From assembly GCA_007116605.1 (NCBI GenBank), contig SKID01000182.1:1-5786 (forward strand): a DNA stretch of 5,786 nt, given 5' to 3'. Source of the stretch: Tissierellia bacterium (GTDB lineage Bacteria; Bacillota; Clostridia; Tissierellales; Dethiosulfatibacteraceae). Numbering within the stretch: the stretch's first letter is position 1; every line of letters begins with the position of its first letter. Of the stretch, positions 1-5,053 are shown one piece after another. The position numbers and the translations under genes are program-made. The notes beneath the pieces were generated by a model, which saw nothing but the letters and a program-made list of their open reading frames with translations, had not been told where the DNA came from and searched no databases.

Positions 1-972
1 AAAGACTCCAGGAAAAGCCAAGACATTATTAACTTGATTGGGGAAATCTGATCGTCCTGTGCCCACTATAAAAGCACCCGCTTTTTTAGCTAAATCAGGC
101 ATGATTTCTGGAACTGGATTTGCCATAGGCAACACAATGCTTTTTTTATTCATGCTAGCCACCATAGCTTCGGTAACGACACCAGGAGCTGACACGCCAA
201 TAAATATATCTGCACCAACCATGGCATCTTGTAGGGTGCCTTGCTTGTTCTGTCGATTAGTGATTTGTGCCAATTTCTTTTTGTAAGGGTCCATCCCTTG
301 ACGACTCTCATGAATAATGCCTTGACGATCACACATTAAAATATCATCAATTCCTAATAACAATAATAGTTTTGCAATAGCTTGACCCGCAGCACCCGAA
401 CCATTAATGACTGCTTTTGTATCTTCAATTTTCTTATTTGCCAACTTAAGCCCGTTAATAATGGCTGCCGTCGTTACAATGGCCGTGCCATGTTGATCAT
501 CATGAAACACTGGGATGCTCATTGTTTCTTTTAATTTTTGTTCAATTTCAAAGCAACGAGGTGCGCTGATATCTTCTAGATTTATGCCCCCAAAAACAGG
601 AGCTAATAGTTGAATGGTTCGAACAAGTTCTTCCGGATCTTTGGTGTCTAAGCAAAGGGGAAAAGCATCAATCCCAGCAAATTCCTTAAACAAAACACAT
701 TTACCCTCCATAACTGGAATAGCTGCAGCTGGTCCAATATCCCCTAAACCAAGCACTGCTGTGCCATCTGATATGACAGCGATTAAATTAGATTTTGAAG
801 TGTAATCATAAACACTATCAGGAAATTCATGTATTTTACGACAAGGTTCTGCAACACCTGGTGTATAAGCCACTGATAAATCATCTTTTGTTTTTACTGA
901 TACTTTACTCTCCACTGATATTTTACCTGATAGCTTTTTATGTAACTCTAAGGCTTTTTGGTTGTAGTCCAT
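1..972 (-). CDS. Malic enzyme (malate dehydrogenase, oxaloacetate-decarboxylating), N-terminal 324 residues, partial
   Basis: Oxidatively decarboxylates malate to pyruvate and CO2 with NAD(P) in the cytoplasm. The reading frame runs open from ATG at 972 to the left edge, so the C-terminus is missing; short bacterial forms are about 390-410 residues, so roughly 70-85 are absent. Visible motifs: YTPGVAEPC at 36-44 (Tyr36 the likely catalytic acid), SDGTAVLGLGDIGP at 68-81, MEGK at 88-91 with the likely catalytic Lys91, metal-ligand candidates Glu133/Asp134 in NLEDISAP and Asp159 in FHDDQHGTA, a Rossmann dinucleotide loop NGSGAAG at 190-196, MANPVPEI at 283-290, and GTGRSDFPNQVNNVLAFPG at 304-322. 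The start is set by AGGAGG five bases upstream and by the normal family N-terminus. It is divergent from hisS. NAD versus NADP preference cannot be read from the sequence. It resembles the short YtsJ-type forms rather than the long MaeA type. Confidence 0.96.
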   Translation of the reverse strand, partial: MDYNQKALELHKKLSGKISVESKVSVKTKDDLSVAYTPGVAEPCRKIHEFPDSVYDYTSKSNLIAVISDGTAVLGLGDIGPAAAIPVMEGKCVLFKEFAGIDAFPLCLDTKDPEELVRTIQLLAPVFGGINLEDISAPRCFEIEQKLKETMSIPVFHDDQHGTAIVTTAAIINGLKLANKKIEDTKAVINGSGAAGQAIAKLLLLLGIDDILMCDRQGIIHESRQGMDPYKKKLAQITNRQNKQGTLQDAMVGADIFIGVSAPGVVTEAMVASMNKKSIVLPMANPVPEIMPDLAKKAGAFIVGTGRSDFPNQVNNVLAFPGVF

Positions 973-977
973 TGTAT

Positions 978-983
978 CCTCCT
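978..983 (-). promoter_or_regulatory. Ribosome binding site of the malic enzyme gene
   Basis: On the minus strand a perfect AGGAGG lies five bases before the ATG at 972. It fixes the start of this edge-truncated gene. I did not find a convincing -35/-10 pair for this gene in the AT-rich stretch upstream. Confidence 0.9.
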
Positions 984-1037
984 ATAAAGATGGTGATTAC
1001 ATTTATTTTTTCATTCATTTAAAAATCTATGTTTGAG

Positions 1038-1056
1038 AATAATTGATTCGATTATT
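1038..1056. promoter_or_regulatory. 19-bp near-perfect palindrome, possible operator upstream of malic enzyme
   Basis: AATAATTGATTCGATTATT consists of 9-base arms (1038-1046 and 1048-1056) around a central T, with 8 of 9 positions complementary. It lies 66-84 bases upstream of the malic enzyme ATG. The size and symmetry suit a site for a dimeric DNA-binding protein. It has no U-tract and is too AT-rich to be a good terminator. The regulator is unknown, and in AT-rich DNA a chance palindrome is possible. Confidence 0.35.
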
Positions 1057-1089
1057 AGATATCATTTTACCTGATAATAAAAAGGGCTA

Positions 1090-1121
1090 AGACTCTCACT
1101 TCTTCAAGGGACAGATAAGCA
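1090..1121 (+). repeat. Degenerate intergenic repeat, copy A
   Basis: Bases 1091-1121 align with copy C (1601-1631) at about 26 of 32 columns, with one gap on each side. Shared blocks include CACTTCTT and AGATAAG. The first 11 bases, AGACTCTCACT, match copy B (1350-1360) at 10 of 11. Compared with copy C, the right arm of the hairpin has decayed, so no strong stem remains. The 3' half of the element is not clearly recognisable here. Confidence 0.5.
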
Positions 1122-1336
1122 TAGATAAAACAGTTCCTTCGCTACTTTGAATTTAGATCTTTTACAATTTAAGAACACAATAGATTCTTCAATTTTAACT
1201 AACTTTATAACTCTTTAAACTGGCAAAGTTTTTTAACTCTATACCATTTTACCTTTTAGATAGCTGATGTCAAGACTTGTTGTCACTTTTAATGATATCT
1301 TTTCAACCTTTGATCAATAAAATGCCTATAGCTATA

Positions 1337-1404
1337 ACTTACTATGTCAAGTCTCTCACTTGATCAATAATCTGACGATAAATACTGTAGCGTCCCTAGA
1401 TAAG
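1337..1404 (+). repeat. Degenerate intergenic repeat, copy B
   Basis: This is aligned with copy C (1587-1651). Both begin with ACTTAC and end with GATAAG. The last 30 bases (1375-1404 versus 1622-1651) match at 24 of 30, including GATAA, TACTGTA and TCCCT. The first part carries its own hairpin, TCAAGT (1347-1352) with ACTTGA (1358-1363) around a CTCTC loop. It occupies the same place as the stronger stem of copy C but has a different sequence. Conservation of a stem with changed bases suggests a structured element rather than simple sequence drift. Confidence 0.55.
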
Positions 1405-1534
1405 GGTCTCTAATATTCAGTTAGTGTTTCAAGCCCTATCTTAAGCCAAGATTCCTGTTGAAAACCATTGTTTATGAAACCAGAGAGATGCTTTCTATTC
1501 CTAATCTTTGTGAAACTTCCTCTATGATTTAGCT

Positions 1535-1564
1535 ATGGCATCCCTTTTATTCCTGTGTTATAAT
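1535..1564 (+). promoter_or_regulatory. Predicted sigma-A promoter for hisS, extended -10 type
   Basis: TATAAT at 1559-1564 is a perfect -10 and is preceded by TGT (1556-1558), an extended -10 signature. ATGGCA at 1535-1540 is a weak -35 (4 of 6 to TTGACA) at a spacing of 18. Transcription would start near 1570-1572, giving a leader of about 133 nt before the hisS ATG. Confidence 0.7.
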
Positions 1565-1570
1565 AGGGAC

Positions 1571-1589
1571 AGTCATTTATTCGATGACT
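1571..1589 (+). other. Short hairpin at the 5' end of the hisS leader
   Basis: AGTCAT (1571-1576) pairs with ATGACT (1584-1589) around a seven-base loop. It begins at the predicted transcription start, so the hisS mRNA would carry a 5'-terminal stem. Such a stem could protect the 5' end or form part of a regulatory leader. There is no U-tract, so it is not a terminator. Confidence 0.45.
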
Positions 1590-1651
1590 TACACTGCTCA
1601 GACTTCCACTTCTTAAAGTGGAAGATAAGTACTGTAAGATCCCTGGATAAG
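1587..1651 (+). repeat. Intergenic repeat, copy C, best preserved, within the hisS leader
   Basis: This copy has the strongest hairpin: CTTCCACTT (1603-1611) pairs perfectly with AAGTGGAAG (1616-1624) around a CTTA loop. The conserved tail follows, with TACTGTA, ATCCCT and GATAAG (1622-1651). It lies downstream of the hisS promoter, so it should be transcribed into the hisS leader. The stem followed by a conserved single-stranded tail recalls the subterminal palindromes of IS200/IS605-family ends and of small non-autonomous derivatives. That is a resemblance only, because no transposase lies nearby. Confidence 0.6.
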
Positions 1652-1692
1652 CTTTAAAATACTCAAACAAATGAATGATTATAATAGAATTA

Positions 1693-1698
1693 AAGGAG
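1693..1698 (+). promoter_or_regulatory. Ribosome binding site that fixes the hisS start
   Basis: AAGGAG is followed by six bases and the ATG at 1705. This excludes the in-frame upstream ATG at 1675, which has no SD and would add ten residues foreign to the family. Confidence 0.9.
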
Positions 1699-1704
1699 AT
1701 CGTT

Positions 1705-2955
1705 ATGAAAGTCAATACAAATCCAGCAAGAGGGATGCGTGATTTTTTGCCTCAAGAGCATGCCATACGGGAATATGTAGAAAAAACCATTGTCAATCTT
1801 TATAAACAAAACGGTTTCGAACTGATTGAAACACCTGTTGTTGAAAATATAGATAATTTGATGGGAAGCCAAGGTGGTGAAAATCTCAACCTCATATTCA
1901 AAATATTGAAGCGGGGAAATAAGTTAAACTTACAACAAGAGAACTTAACAGAAGAAGATATCGTTGAATTTGGGTTAAGATACGATTTAACAGTGCCATT
2001 AAGTCGTTTTTATTGTAATAACAAAAGTCGATTACCTACGGTTTTCAAAGCCATTCAAGTGGGCAATGTATTTCGAGCAGAAAGAGCACAAAAAGGACGC
2101 TATCGAAGTTTTAAACAATGCGATATTGATATCATCGGAGATGGCACATGCAATGCTGAAATCGAACTTTTAACCGCTTCAGCTGGTGCCTTAACCGCTT
2201 TGGGTGTTAAAGATTTTCAAATCAGAATTAATGATCGTCGTATTTTAAACGCTGTGATTACAGGCTCAGGTTTTCCAACATCAGACATAGGCTCTATTTG
2301 CATTATTCTAGATAAATTAGATAAAATCGGATTGGATGGAGTAGAAAAAGAGTTACTTGCCAATGATTACGCAAAAGATGCTGTGACAAAAATAACACAA
2401 GCCCTTAAAACTATGGGACAAGATCATTTAGATCATTTAATGACTTATCCACTTGATCATAATATTGTTGATGAAATGAAAAAAATCATTAACACAGTTA
2501 ATGATTTATCGGGTGGAGCTTATGATATTGTTTACGATTTTTCTCTGATTCGTGGTATGGGATATTACACAGGTCCCATCTTTGAAATCGTCTATAAAGA
2601 TTTAGGATATTCAATTGCTGGCGGTGGTCGATATGACAAAATGATTGGCGAATTCATTGGTCAAGACATCCCTGCTGTAGGTTTTTCAATTGGTTTTGAA
2701 CGTCTAGTAAACCAGTTAATAGACGAGAATTATCTAATCGAAGGACCTAAACGCATTGCAGTTCTCTATGATTCAGCAGATGATTTTAAAGAAGTCATGA
2801 CATATGCCAATCAATTAAGATCCCAAGGCTCTATTGTTTTAACTTCTTTAAAGCCTAAAAAAATGGCTAAGTACCTAAATCAGCTTTCTGATAGTGGTTA
2901 TCAGTTTTTCACACAAAAAACAGATGACCAGTGGGAAATTAAACCCATCTCATAA
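1705..2955 (+). CDS. hisS: Histidyl-tRNA synthetase
   Basis: Class II aminoacyl-tRNA synthetase that charges tRNA-His with histidine using ATP; cytoplasmic homodimer by family. The protein has 416 residues. Motif 1 region: NPARGMRDFLP at 6-16. Substrate loop: LRYDLTVPLSR at 91-101. Motif 2: FRAERAQKGRYRSFKQCDIDI at 123-143. Histidine-specific motif: LIRGMGYYTGPIFE at 281-294, with the catalytic-type Arg283. Motif 3: AGGGRYDKM at 305-313 and GFSIGFERL at 326-334. Two departures from the textbook enzyme are Gly286 in place of the usual Asp of RGLDYY, and a short C-terminal anticodon-binding domain (about residues 348-416, against roughly 90-100 usually). I believe both occur in a known bacterial subfamily. 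HisZ, the related ATP-PRT subunit, is less likely because motifs 2 and 3 and the histidine motif are well kept and a C-terminal domain is present. The gene converges on yfcE and overlaps it by 17 bases. Confidence 0.93.
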   Translation: MKVNTNPARGMRDFLPQEHAIREYVEKTIVNLYKQNGFELIETPVVENIDNLMGSQGGENLNLIFKILKRGNKLNLQQENLTEEDIVEFGLRYDLTVPLSRFYCNNKSRLPTVFKAIQVGNVFRAERAQKGRYRSFKQCDIDIIGDGTCNAEIELLTASAGALTALGVKDFQIRINDRRILNAVITGSGFPTSDIGSICIILDKLDKIGLDGVEKELLANDYAKDAVTKITQALKTMGQDHLDHLMTYPLDHNIVDEMKKIINTVNDLSGGAYDIVYDFSLIRGMGYYTGPIFEIVYKDLGYSIAGGGRYDKMIGEFIGQDIPAVGFSIGFERLVNQLIDENYLIEGPKRIAVLYDSADDFKEVMTYANQLRSQGSIVLTSLKPKKMAKYLNQLSDSGYQFFTQKTDDQWEIKPIS

Positions 2956-3418
2956 TCATGGCATTGATACCCTCTTGTTGGATTTCAATCACTCCATAAG
3001 AGGGTTTTTCTGTGTCTCGAGGCAATGTCAAACTACCTGGGTTAAACAATAAGACATCATCAACCTTTTGATTAATGGGAGTGTGTGTATGCCCAAACAA
3101 TATGCCCTGACATTCCTCTTGTATGCCTTTATAAAACAGTGTATTTAACGAGTGTTTTACTTGATATTTATGACCATGGGTTAATAAAAGTCTATAATGC
3201 TCAAATTGGATGATTTGTTCATCTGGTGTTGATTTATCCAAAAAATCACAATTGCCGCGGACCATAAAAACAGGTCCTTGCATTTCATCCTCTACTCTTT
3301 TTGCATCTTCAACCATATCTCCTAAATGAATCATGGCATCAAAGGGACCTTGCTCTCGCAAAATCCGAATCAGCCTATCTACTCTATAGTGGGTATCACT
3401 AACGACTAATATTTTCAT
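2939..3418 (-). CDS. YfcE/MJ0936-type metallophosphoesterase
   Basis: A small cytoplasmic calcineurin-like phosphoesterase. Characterised relatives hydrolyse phosphodiesters in a metal (Mn or Ni) dependent way; the physiological substrate is unknown. At 159 residues it has normal family length. The dimetal site is complete: Asp8 and His10 in SDTH, Asp34 in LGDM, Asn56 in RGNCD, His81 in LTHGH, and His110 and His112 in FGHTHTP. NPGS at 126-129 is also typical. The ATG at 3418 starts the canonical MKILVVSDTH N-terminus. It lies inside the end of rdgB (20-base overlap), with GGAG twelve bases upstream and a closer AGGA. This suggests translational coupling. Its 3' end overlaps hisS antisense. 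The pairing with rdgB matches B. subtilis ysnA-ysnB. A symbol such as yfcE or ysnB would be by analogy only. Confidence 0.93.
   Translation of the reverse strand: MKILVVSDTHYRVDRLIRILREQGPFDAMIHLGDMVEDAKRVEDEMQGPVFMVRGNCDFLDKSTPDEQIIQFEHYRLLLTHGHKYQVKHSLNTLFYKGIQEECQGILFGHTHTPINQKVDDVLLFNPGSLTLPRDTEKPSYGVIEIQQEGINAMIMRWV
2969..3009 (+). terminator. Rho-independent terminator for hisS, embedded in the yfcE coding sequence
   Basis: ACCCTCTT (2969-2976) pairs perfectly with AAGAGGGT (2998-3005). Inside it, TGGA (2979-2982) can pair with TCCA (2993-2996) to extend the stem, and TTTTT (3005-3009) follows on the plus strand. It starts 14 bases after the hisS stop. On the minus strand the same hairpin lacks a U-tract, so it should not stop yfcE transcription. 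The DNA also encodes the C-terminal part of YfcE, so one sequence serves two purposes. Confidence 0.7.
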
Positions 3419-4010
3419 TTCCTACCATATCTCCAAAGACTCTTTCCATATTTCTTAGAGCATTGCCTCGATGACTGTACTGATTTTTCTCTTTTTGTGA
3501 CATTTCAGCAAATGTCTTATTCAAATCTTCTACAATAAATAACGAATCATAACCAAAACCTTTATCTCCTTTAGGTTCATAACCTATTTGGCCATGACAT
3601 ATTCCTTCAGCTAAATAGGTTTCTCCTTTTTCATCAACAATGACTATCACAGTTTTGAAAAATGCTCTCCGGTTAATGGCATGCTTCATTTTTTCTAATA
3701 ATAATTGATTGTTTTCCTCATCTGTTGCATGTTCACCTGCATAACGAGAGGAGTGGACACCTGGCTCACCTTTTAAATATTCAACGAAAAGTCCCGTGTC
3801 ATCTGCGATGACAATTTCTTTCGTTTCATTCCACAACTCGCGGGCTTTTTTAATCGCATTTTCTTCTAATGTTTGACCATCTTCCAATACTTCAAAATCA
3901 TGATACCCCACTTCATTTTTGGATAAAACATCAAACTGATACTGGCCTATCATATTCTTGATTTCATCTAACTTGTGTGGATTGCCTGTTGATACAATCA
4001 CTTTTCTCAT
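3399..4010 (-). CDS. rdgB: RdgB/HAM1 family non-canonical purine NTP pyrophosphatase (dITP/XTP diphosphatase)
   Basis: Hydrolyses dITP, ITP and XTP to the monophosphate and pyrophosphate, keeping deaminated purines out of DNA and RNA. The protein has 203 residues, normal for the family. Motifs: STGNPHKLDEI at 7-17 (Thr8, Asn10, Lys13 in the nucleotide/phosphate site), IADDTGLFVE at 68-77 with catalytic Asp71, GEPGVHSSRYAG at 81-92, PKGDKGFGYDSLF at 146-158, and base-recognition SHR at 179-181. The frame is open upstream to a TTG at 4052, but ATG at 4010 is chosen. It has GGAG eight bases upstream and starts directly with the conserved MRKVIVSTGN. It follows the AIR-synthase-like gene after 51 bases and overlaps yfcE by 20 bases, so co-transcription is likely. 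Confidence 0.96.
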   Translation of the reverse strand: MRKVIVSTGNPHKLDEIKNMIGQYQFDVLSKNEVGYHDFEVLEDGQTLEENAIKKARELWNETKEIVIADDTGLFVEYLKGEPGVHSSRYAGEHATDEENNQLLLEKMKHAINRRAFFKTVIVIVDEKGETYLAEGICHGQIGYEPKGDKGFGYDSLFIVEDLNKTFAEMSQKEKNQYSHRGNALRNMERVFGDMVGNENISR

Positions 4011-4061
4011 CCTATACACTCCATAAACATTATTCTTTTCAGTTCTAATCAAGAGTCTTGT

Positions 4062-5042
4062 TCATATTACACGGTAAAGTTCATCACTACCTGGTTCTTC
4101 AATTTCTAACCATTGACCATTTTTTAATATTTTCACACCTTGATCCGTTAGTTCACCAATTCTTGTTACTTGAATAGATTTCTTGGCTAAAGCTTCTCTC
4201 AATTCTTGATATTTCATTGGTTCAACAACCATTAACATAGCGCCACTTGAAATTAACTTGCCATAGTAAATATCAAAGCATTCACAAATCTTTTTGGTAA
4301 CATCAGAAACAGGGATTTGATCTTCATATAGATTCACTCCAAGTCCTAAAGCATTTGCTCCTTCCCACACAGCTCCCTCTACGCCCCCTTCTGTAATGTC
4401 ATGCATATATTTAACGCCAACTTTAGCACCAATCAATCCTTCAGTGACCACACTCAAGGCATTGAGAAATTCTTTGGCTTCTTCTAATTCACCCTGACTA
4501 AAACCACATTCCAATAGTGTGGCAGCTTTTTCCTCTGCAATGATAGCACTGCCTTCCATCCCTGCTGTTTTTGTCATCAGCACATAATCTCCAGGCACCG
4601 CTTTTTCAAAAGTCATTTGTTTACTTTTCATACCAATTGCCGTCATAGATAAAACCATCCGATTAACTGCATTGGTGATTTCTGTATGACCACCTACAAT
4701 TTCAACATTAATGCCTTTGCTAGCCTCATTTGCCTCAACCATAATTTCATGAATTGTATCTTCTGTCGTTCCTACTGGTGCTAAAATAGTCATGAGTAAT
4801 GCAATGGGTTCTGCCCCACCTGCTGCAATATCGTTACAGGCCACATGCACAGCTATTTTACCGATGTTTTTTTCAGCTCCAGTAATTGGATCCGATGACA
4901 AAACACAGTACTTATCACCATAGTCAACGACAGCGCAATCTTTGCCTATACCTGACCTTTCCACTACTTCGTCTCTTCTATTTTTTATTGCAGAAATAAC
5001 CAAATCTTCTAACACATGACTTGGCAGTTTTCCCATTTCCAT
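4062..5042 (-). CDS. AIR synthase-related (PurM/HypE/ThiL fold) protein of unknown substrate
   Basis: The protein has 326 residues with the two-domain PurM-like ATP-binding architecture. The N-terminal domain has SSDPITG at 49-55 (Asp51 a likely Mg/ATP ligand), VHVACNDIAAGGAEPIALL at 65-83 and IVGGHTEI at 115-122. The C-terminal domain has MHDITEGGVEGAVWEGAN at 213-230 and SSGAMLMVV at 265-273. Members of this fold phosphorylate or activate carbonyl or amide oxygens (AIR, selenide, thiamine phosphate, HypE thiocarbamate). It is closest in feel to HypE (COG0309), but the chain ends ELYRVI, without the C-terminal PRxC cysteine that HypE carbamoylates and dehydrates. It is therefore unlikely to do hydrogenase maturation, and no hyp genes are visible. 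The start is fixed by AGGAGG five bases upstream. It lies between a peptide-binding protein gene and rdgB, and no specific reaction can be assigned. Confidence 0.88.
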   Translation of the reverse strand: MEMGKLPSHVLEDLVISAIKNRRDEVVERSGIGKDCAVVDYGDKYCVLSSDPITGAEKNIGKIAVHVACNDIAAGGAEPIALLMTILAPVGTTEDTIHEIMVEANEASKGINVEIVGGHTEITNAVNRMVLSMTAIGMKSKQMTFEKAVPGDYVLMTKTAGMEGSAIIAEEKAATLLECGFSQGELEEAKEFLNALSVVTEGLIGAKVGVKYMHDITEGGVEGAVWEGANALGLGVNLYEDQIPVSDVTKKICECFDIYYGKLISSGAMLMVVEPMKYQELREALAKKSIQVTRIGELTDQGVKILKNGQWLEIEEPGSDELYRVI

Positions 5043-5047
5043 AATTG

Positions 5048-5053
5048 CCTCCT
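5048..5053 (-). promoter_or_regulatory. SD of the AIR-synthase-like gene, overlapping the upstream stop codon
   Basis: A perfect AGGAGG lies five bases before the ATG at 5042. The TAG stop of the binding-protein gene (5054-5052) shares its last two bases with this SD. Ribosomes ending the upstream gene would sit on the SD of the next, so the two genes are almost certainly on one transcript and probably translationally coupled. Confidence 0.85.

Larger units (their letters stand above)
984..1534. other. Non-coding divergent intergenic stretch between malic enzyme and the hisS promoter
   Basis: About 550 AT-rich bases. Open frames here are short, lack an SD and encode nothing recognisable. The stretch includes the palindrome at 1038-1056, repeat copies A and B, an exact duplication of TTGATCAATAA at 1310-1320 and 1360-1370, and a possible longer stem in which AGATA/GGG (1398-1406, one bulged A) can pair with CCC/TATCT (1434-1441). 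I see no tRNA, no CRISPR-like array and no transposase. It is long for a divergent promoter region in so compact a neighbourhood, and the repeated elements account for part of the extra length. Confidence 0.6.

Noticed and set aside
38..1022. Short plus-strand open frames opposite the malic enzyme gene, and one running into the intergenic region
   Set aside because: They are antisense shadows of a clear coding sequence, without SDs or recognisable domains.
1217..1234. AAACT/AGTTT stem followed by T's on the plus strand, a possible terminator
   Set aside because: It has only five mostly A-T pairs, and no gene on the plus strand ends before it.
1090..1651. CRISPR array
   Set aside because: There are only three imperfect copies about 255 bases apart, far outside CRISPR repeat and spacer sizes, and no cas genes are present.
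1680..1685. A second perfect TATAAT just upstream of the hisS SD
   Set aside because: No acceptable -35 lies 16-19 bases upstream, and transcription would begin at the SD itself. It probably reflects AT-rich composition.
1675..1704. In-frame upstream ATG that would lengthen HisS by ten residues
   Set aside because: It has no SD, the added residues do not fit the family, and the ATG at 1705 has AAGGAG at good spacing.
1560..1704. T-box riboswitch for hisS
   Set aside because: The conserved TGGNACCGCG-type T-box sequence and an accompanying leader terminator are not visible.
1533..1872. Short minus-strand open frames over the hisS promoter and 5' end
   Set aside because: They overlap the hisS promoter, leader and coding sequence, and have no SD or recognisable product.
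2888..2909. Hairpin CTGATA/TATCAG followed by TTTTT on the plus strand
   Set aside because: It lies inside hisS about 50 bases before the stop, the stem is only six AT-rich pairs, and a better terminator follows the stop codon.
4011..4052. Longer RdgB starting at a TTG, 14 residues upstream
   Set aside because: The ATG at 4010 has an SD and starts at the conserved family N-terminus. The extra residues have no family counterpart.
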